Positions 14,627-16,844 of a stretch of DNA of 16,844 nt are shown here, piece after piece. Under the pieces are notes generated by a model, which worked only from the letters and a program-made list of their open reading frames with translations, had not been told where the DNA came from and ran no database searches. The first letter of the stretch is position 1. Each line of letters begins with the position of its first letter. This DNA comes from Paracoccaceae bacterium (lineage in GTDB: Bacteria; Pseudomonadota; Alphaproteobacteria; Rhodobacterales; Rhodobacteraceae), in NCBI GenBank assembly GCA_026982255.1, contig JALSHL010000115.1:1-16844 (forward strand), in the 5' to 3' direction. A program made the position numbers and the translations under genes.

Positions 14627-15720
14627 CAGCCCCCCTCCGCCGGAAACACCTTGAGCCGGTCGGCGGGCAGATGCACGCTCATGGATTTACCGATGGACAG
14701 ATCGAGCCGCCGCACCGCGTTGATCGAGAAATCCACCATCAGCTCCACCCCGCCCATTTCGGCACAGGTGATGGTGGCACGGTAAAACGAGCCGAGGAAT
14801 TCCATATCCCCGATCTGCACGGGTATCGCCTCGGCCTCGCCCGCCTCGACGGGAATAATATCCTCGGGCCGGATCGCGGCGACCACTTTGGCCCCCTTCG
14901 CGAACGCGCTGTTGTCGCTCGCCAGAACCTTGCCGTTGATTGTTACCGTGCCGGTCGTCTCCGCAACCGCGGGTATCTGGTTCATTGCCCCGATGAAGTC
15001 GGCGACGAACAGACTGGCCGGTTCACGGTAAATCTCCACCGGCGTGCCGATCTGTTCGATGGTGCCGTGGTTCATCACCACAATCCGGTCGGCCATCGAC
15101 AGGGCCTCTTCCTGATCGTGGGTCACCATCACCGTGGTCACACCCAACTTGCGCTGCAGTTCCTTGACCTCGTGACGCAAATGCACCCGCACCTTGGCGT
15201 CCAGCGCCGAGAGCGGCTCGTCCAGCAACAACAGCCCCGGATTGGTGGCAATGGCCCGCGCCAGCGCGATACGCTGCTGCTGCCCCCCCGACAGTTGCGC
15301 CGGATACTTCCTGCCCTGCTCCGGCAAGCCGACCAGTTCCAGCAGCTCCGCCACCCGCGCCCTGATCTCGGCCTTCGGGCGTTTCTCGTTCTCCAGCCCG
15401 TAGGCGATGTTCTTTTCGATCGTCAGGTTCGGGAACAGTGCATAGGACTGGAACACAATCCCGAAATCACGCTCCGCCGGCGGCAGGTTGGAAACGTCCC
15501 GCCCCGCCTGTTCCACCTTGCCCGTGGTCTGTAAATCCAGCCCCGCAATCGCGCGCAACAAGGTGGTTTTGCCGCAACCCGACGGCCCCAGAAAACACAG
15601 AAACTCGCCTTCGATCACATCGAGAGAGATTTCCCGCAGCGCCACAAAATCCCCGAATTTCTTCCACAGGTCCTCGATATGCAGATAGACCTTCGGCGTC
15701 GGGGCGGGGGCGTCAAGCAT
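14626..15720 (-). CDS. aepV: ABC transporter ATP-binding protein, 2-aminoethylphosphonate type
   Basis: A 364-residue importer ATPase of the Pot/Fbp class. It has Walker A GPSGCGKT (45-52), Q-loop Gln91, signature LSGGQQQR (143-150), Walker B LLLLDEP (163-169), the D-loop SALDAK and switch His201, followed by a C-terminal regulatory TOBE-like region (about 245-364, with AIRPEDI). It supplies energy for the neighbouring permease from the cytoplasmic side. ATG 15720 is chosen over an earlier in-frame start at 15768 because GGAG lies seven bases before it, and the extra 16 residues are not typical. It lies 86 bases after the binding-protein gene and overlaps the permease gene by one base. The AEP assignment comes from the binding protein and permease; the ATPase alone would also fit iron or polyamine uptake. 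Confidence 0.78.
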   Translation of the reverse strand: MLDAPAPTPKVYLHIEDLWKKFGDFVALREISLDVIEGEFLCFLGPSGCGKTTLLRAIAGLDLQTTGKVEQAGRDVSNLPPAERDFGIVFQSYALFPNLTIEKNIAYGLENEKRPKAEIRARVAELLELVGLPEQGRKYPAQLSGGQQQRIALARAIATNPGLLLLDEPLSALDAKVRVHLRHEVKELQRKLGVTTVMVTHDQEEALSMADRIVVMNHGTIEQIGTPVEIYREPASLFVADFIGAMNQIPAVAETTGTVTINGKVLASDNSAFAKGAKVVAAIRPEDIIPVEAGEAEAIPVQIGDMEFLGSFYRATITCAEMGGVELMVDFSINAVRRLDLSIGKSMSVHLPADRLKVFPAEGG

Positions 15721-15756
15721 GGGGGTTCTCCGTAAAAACAGATGGTATTCGTGACA

Positions 15757-15779
15757 GAGGGGCCGCAACGCCGCCCCTC
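15757..15779 (-). promoter_or_regulatory. intercistronic stem-loop between binding protein and ATPase genes
   Basis: GAGGGGC (15757-15763) and GCCCCTC (15773-15779) pair perfectly, with a small inner GC/GC pair in the 9-base loop. It lies 28 bases after the binding-protein stop on the transcript and lacks a T-run, so it is unlikely to be a full terminator. Stem-loops in this place usually protect the 3' end of the binding-protein mRNA so that this subunit outnumbers the membrane parts. Confidence 0.55.
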
Positions 15780-15806
15780 CGTCCGGTTCAGATCAGGCGT
15801 AAAACC

Positions 15807-16823
15807 CTACTTCGGGTCAGACTTCCCGTCATAGCGTTTCGCCCATTCGGCCAGAATACGCGCGCGGTTGTTGGCAGCGAATTCGAAGTCGTTGTCGATC
15901 ATCGCATCGACCAGACCCTCGGGGAAGTATTCCACCGGCTTGGCAACGCCCGGATAGGCCACGACAGCATAGCCCTGATTATACAGCTCGTTCGCCTTGC
16001 GGGTCACGGTCCAGTCCACCAGGGTTTTCCCGGCTTCCAGCTCGTCGGTGCCCGCGACAATCGCCGTGGCTTCCATATCCCAACCTACGCCCTCGGTCGG
16101 CACGATAATCTCAATCGGCGCGCCTGCGGCTTTCGACTTGGCGCCGCGGAAGGCAAAGGAAACGCCCACCGTGGTTTCACCGGCAGCCGCCAGTTTGCAC
16201 GGCGCGGAACCGGAATGGGTATAGCGCGCAATGTTTTCATGCAGCGCATCCATATAGTTCCAGCCGCCTTCCTCGCCGAACATCTGCAGCCAGCTCGACA
16301 CATCGAGGAAACCGGTGCCCGAGGAATTCGGGTTCGGCATGATAACCTGCCCCTTGTAGACCGGATCGGTCAGATCGGCCCAGCTCGTCGGCGCGGGAAT
16401 GCCGTTTTTCTCGCCTTCAACCGTGTTGTAGCAGATCGAGGCCACCCAGGCGTCCATCCCCGTCCACGTCGGCGGGTTGGAGTTGTCGACAAACTTCGGA
16501 TCGAGGTTCTCGACCCCTGCCGGTGCATAAGGCTCCAGCATGCCTTCGCCCTTCATCAACAGCAGCGAGGTCGCCGCCAGCCCCCAGATCACGTCGGCCT
16601 GCGGGTTGTTCTTCTCGGCCAGCAACTTCGCGGTGATAACACCGGTGGAATCGCGCACCCAGTTGATCTTGATATCGGGGTGATCCTCGTTAAACGCTTC
16701 GGCGTAACGCTTGAGGTCTTCGGCCTCCACCGCCGTATAGACCGTCAACTCGACCGCCATGGCGTTGGCGGCAAAGCCCAGCGCCAGAACGGATGTCATA
16801 GCAAGTGTTGTGATCGATTTCAT
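15807..16823 (-). CDS. aepX: periplasmic solute-binding protein, 2-aminoethylphosphonate type
   Basis: The 338-residue precursor has a clear signal peptide (MKSITTLAMTSVLALGFAANAMA, cut before VELTVY). The mature protein belongs to the iron/phosphonate binding-protein class (family 1-like): VRDSTGVITAKLLAEK (57-71) with Ser59-Thr60-Gly61 as a likely phosph(on)ate-binding loop, QADVIWGLAATSLLL, and MPNPNSSGTGFL. These resemble proteins named PhnS2 or AepX that bind 2-aminoethylphosphonate. The adjacent tyrosine pair (YY) that holds Fe3+ in FbpA was not seen, which argues against iron. ATG 16823 is chosen because GGGAG lies seven bases upstream; TTG 16829 is too close to it. It is the first of three transporter genes; its promoter lies beyond the end of the window. 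Confidence 0.8.
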   Translation of the reverse strand: MKSITTLAMTSVLALGFAANAMAVELTVYTAVEAEDLKRYAEAFNEDHPDIKINWVRDSTGVITAKLLAEKNNPQADVIWGLAATSLLLMKGEGMLEPYAPAGVENLDPKFVDNSNPPTWTGMDAWVASICYNTVEGEKNGIPAPTSWADLTDPVYKGQVIMPNPNSSGTGFLDVSSWLQMFGEEGGWNYMDALHENIARYTHSGSAPCKLAAAGETTVGVSFAFRGAKSKAAGAPIEIIVPTEGVGWDMEATAIVAGTDELEAGKTLVDWTVTRKANELYNQGYAVVAYPGVAKPVEYFPEGLVDAMIDNDFEFAANNRARILAEWAKRYDGKSDPK

Positions 16824-16844
16824 TTGCAAGCTCCCATATTGCCT

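Noticed and set aside
15807..16823. Iron(III)-binding protein FbpA/FutA
   Set aside because: The overall class is shared, but the adjacent tyrosine pair that binds iron was not seen, and the Ser-Thr-Gly loop with its surrounding sequence fits the phosphonate-type proteins better. Iron remains a minor alternative.

Overview
The window looks like chromosomal DNA from an alphaproteobacterium, most likely a marine Rhodobacterales (Roseobacter-group) species. This rests on the GC-rich coding style, the protein sequences (an SMC of about 1152 residues, an ahcY of 463 residues, single-Cys Trm112-type protein), and a transport operon of the 2-aminoethylphosphonate (AEP) type that is common in that group. 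No rRNA, tRNA, CRISPR array or transposase gene was seen. The assignment is an inference from protein similarity recalled from memory.

Left part (1-2854, + strand): the 3' end of smpB, then a visibly AT-richer O-acyltransferase gene (membrane acyltransferase plus SGNH domain), then a small AhpD-like peroxidase-related gene. The acyltransferase segment is bracketed by a perfect 18-bp direct repeat. One copy is the last 18 bases of smpB including its stop codon; the other lies just before the peroxidase-related gene. This is the clearest sign of horizontal acquisition in the window.

Centre-left (2909-7683): on the minus strand smc, followed by rsmJ with overlapping start/stop; on the plus strand, divergent from smc, an NADPH-dependent FMN reductase. 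The divergent region between them carries a perfect DnaA-box sequence. Centre (7680-9407, minus): an apparent operon trx/YbbN-like, Lon-substrate-binding-domain protein, Trm112-like protein, with overlaps or a 4-base gap. An HD-domain hydrolase (minus, 9475-10071) is divergent from ahcY (plus, 10192-11583). ahcY ends in a strong bidirectional terminator shared with ppk2.

Right part (11625-16823, minus): an ABC importer operon in the order periplasmic binding protein, ATPase, fused two-domain permease, most like the AepXVW / PhnS2-T2-U2 type of AEP transporter, followed by polyphosphate kinase 2 with its own candidate promoter. No phosphonate-degrading enzyme lies in the window; if one is linked it must be beyond base 16844.

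Most of the window is ordinary housekeeping. The points that deserve a second look are the repeat-flanked acyltransferase cargo at smpB, the large periplasmic insertion in the permease, the pairing of a phosphonate importer with ppk2, and several small regulatory-looking structures between genes.
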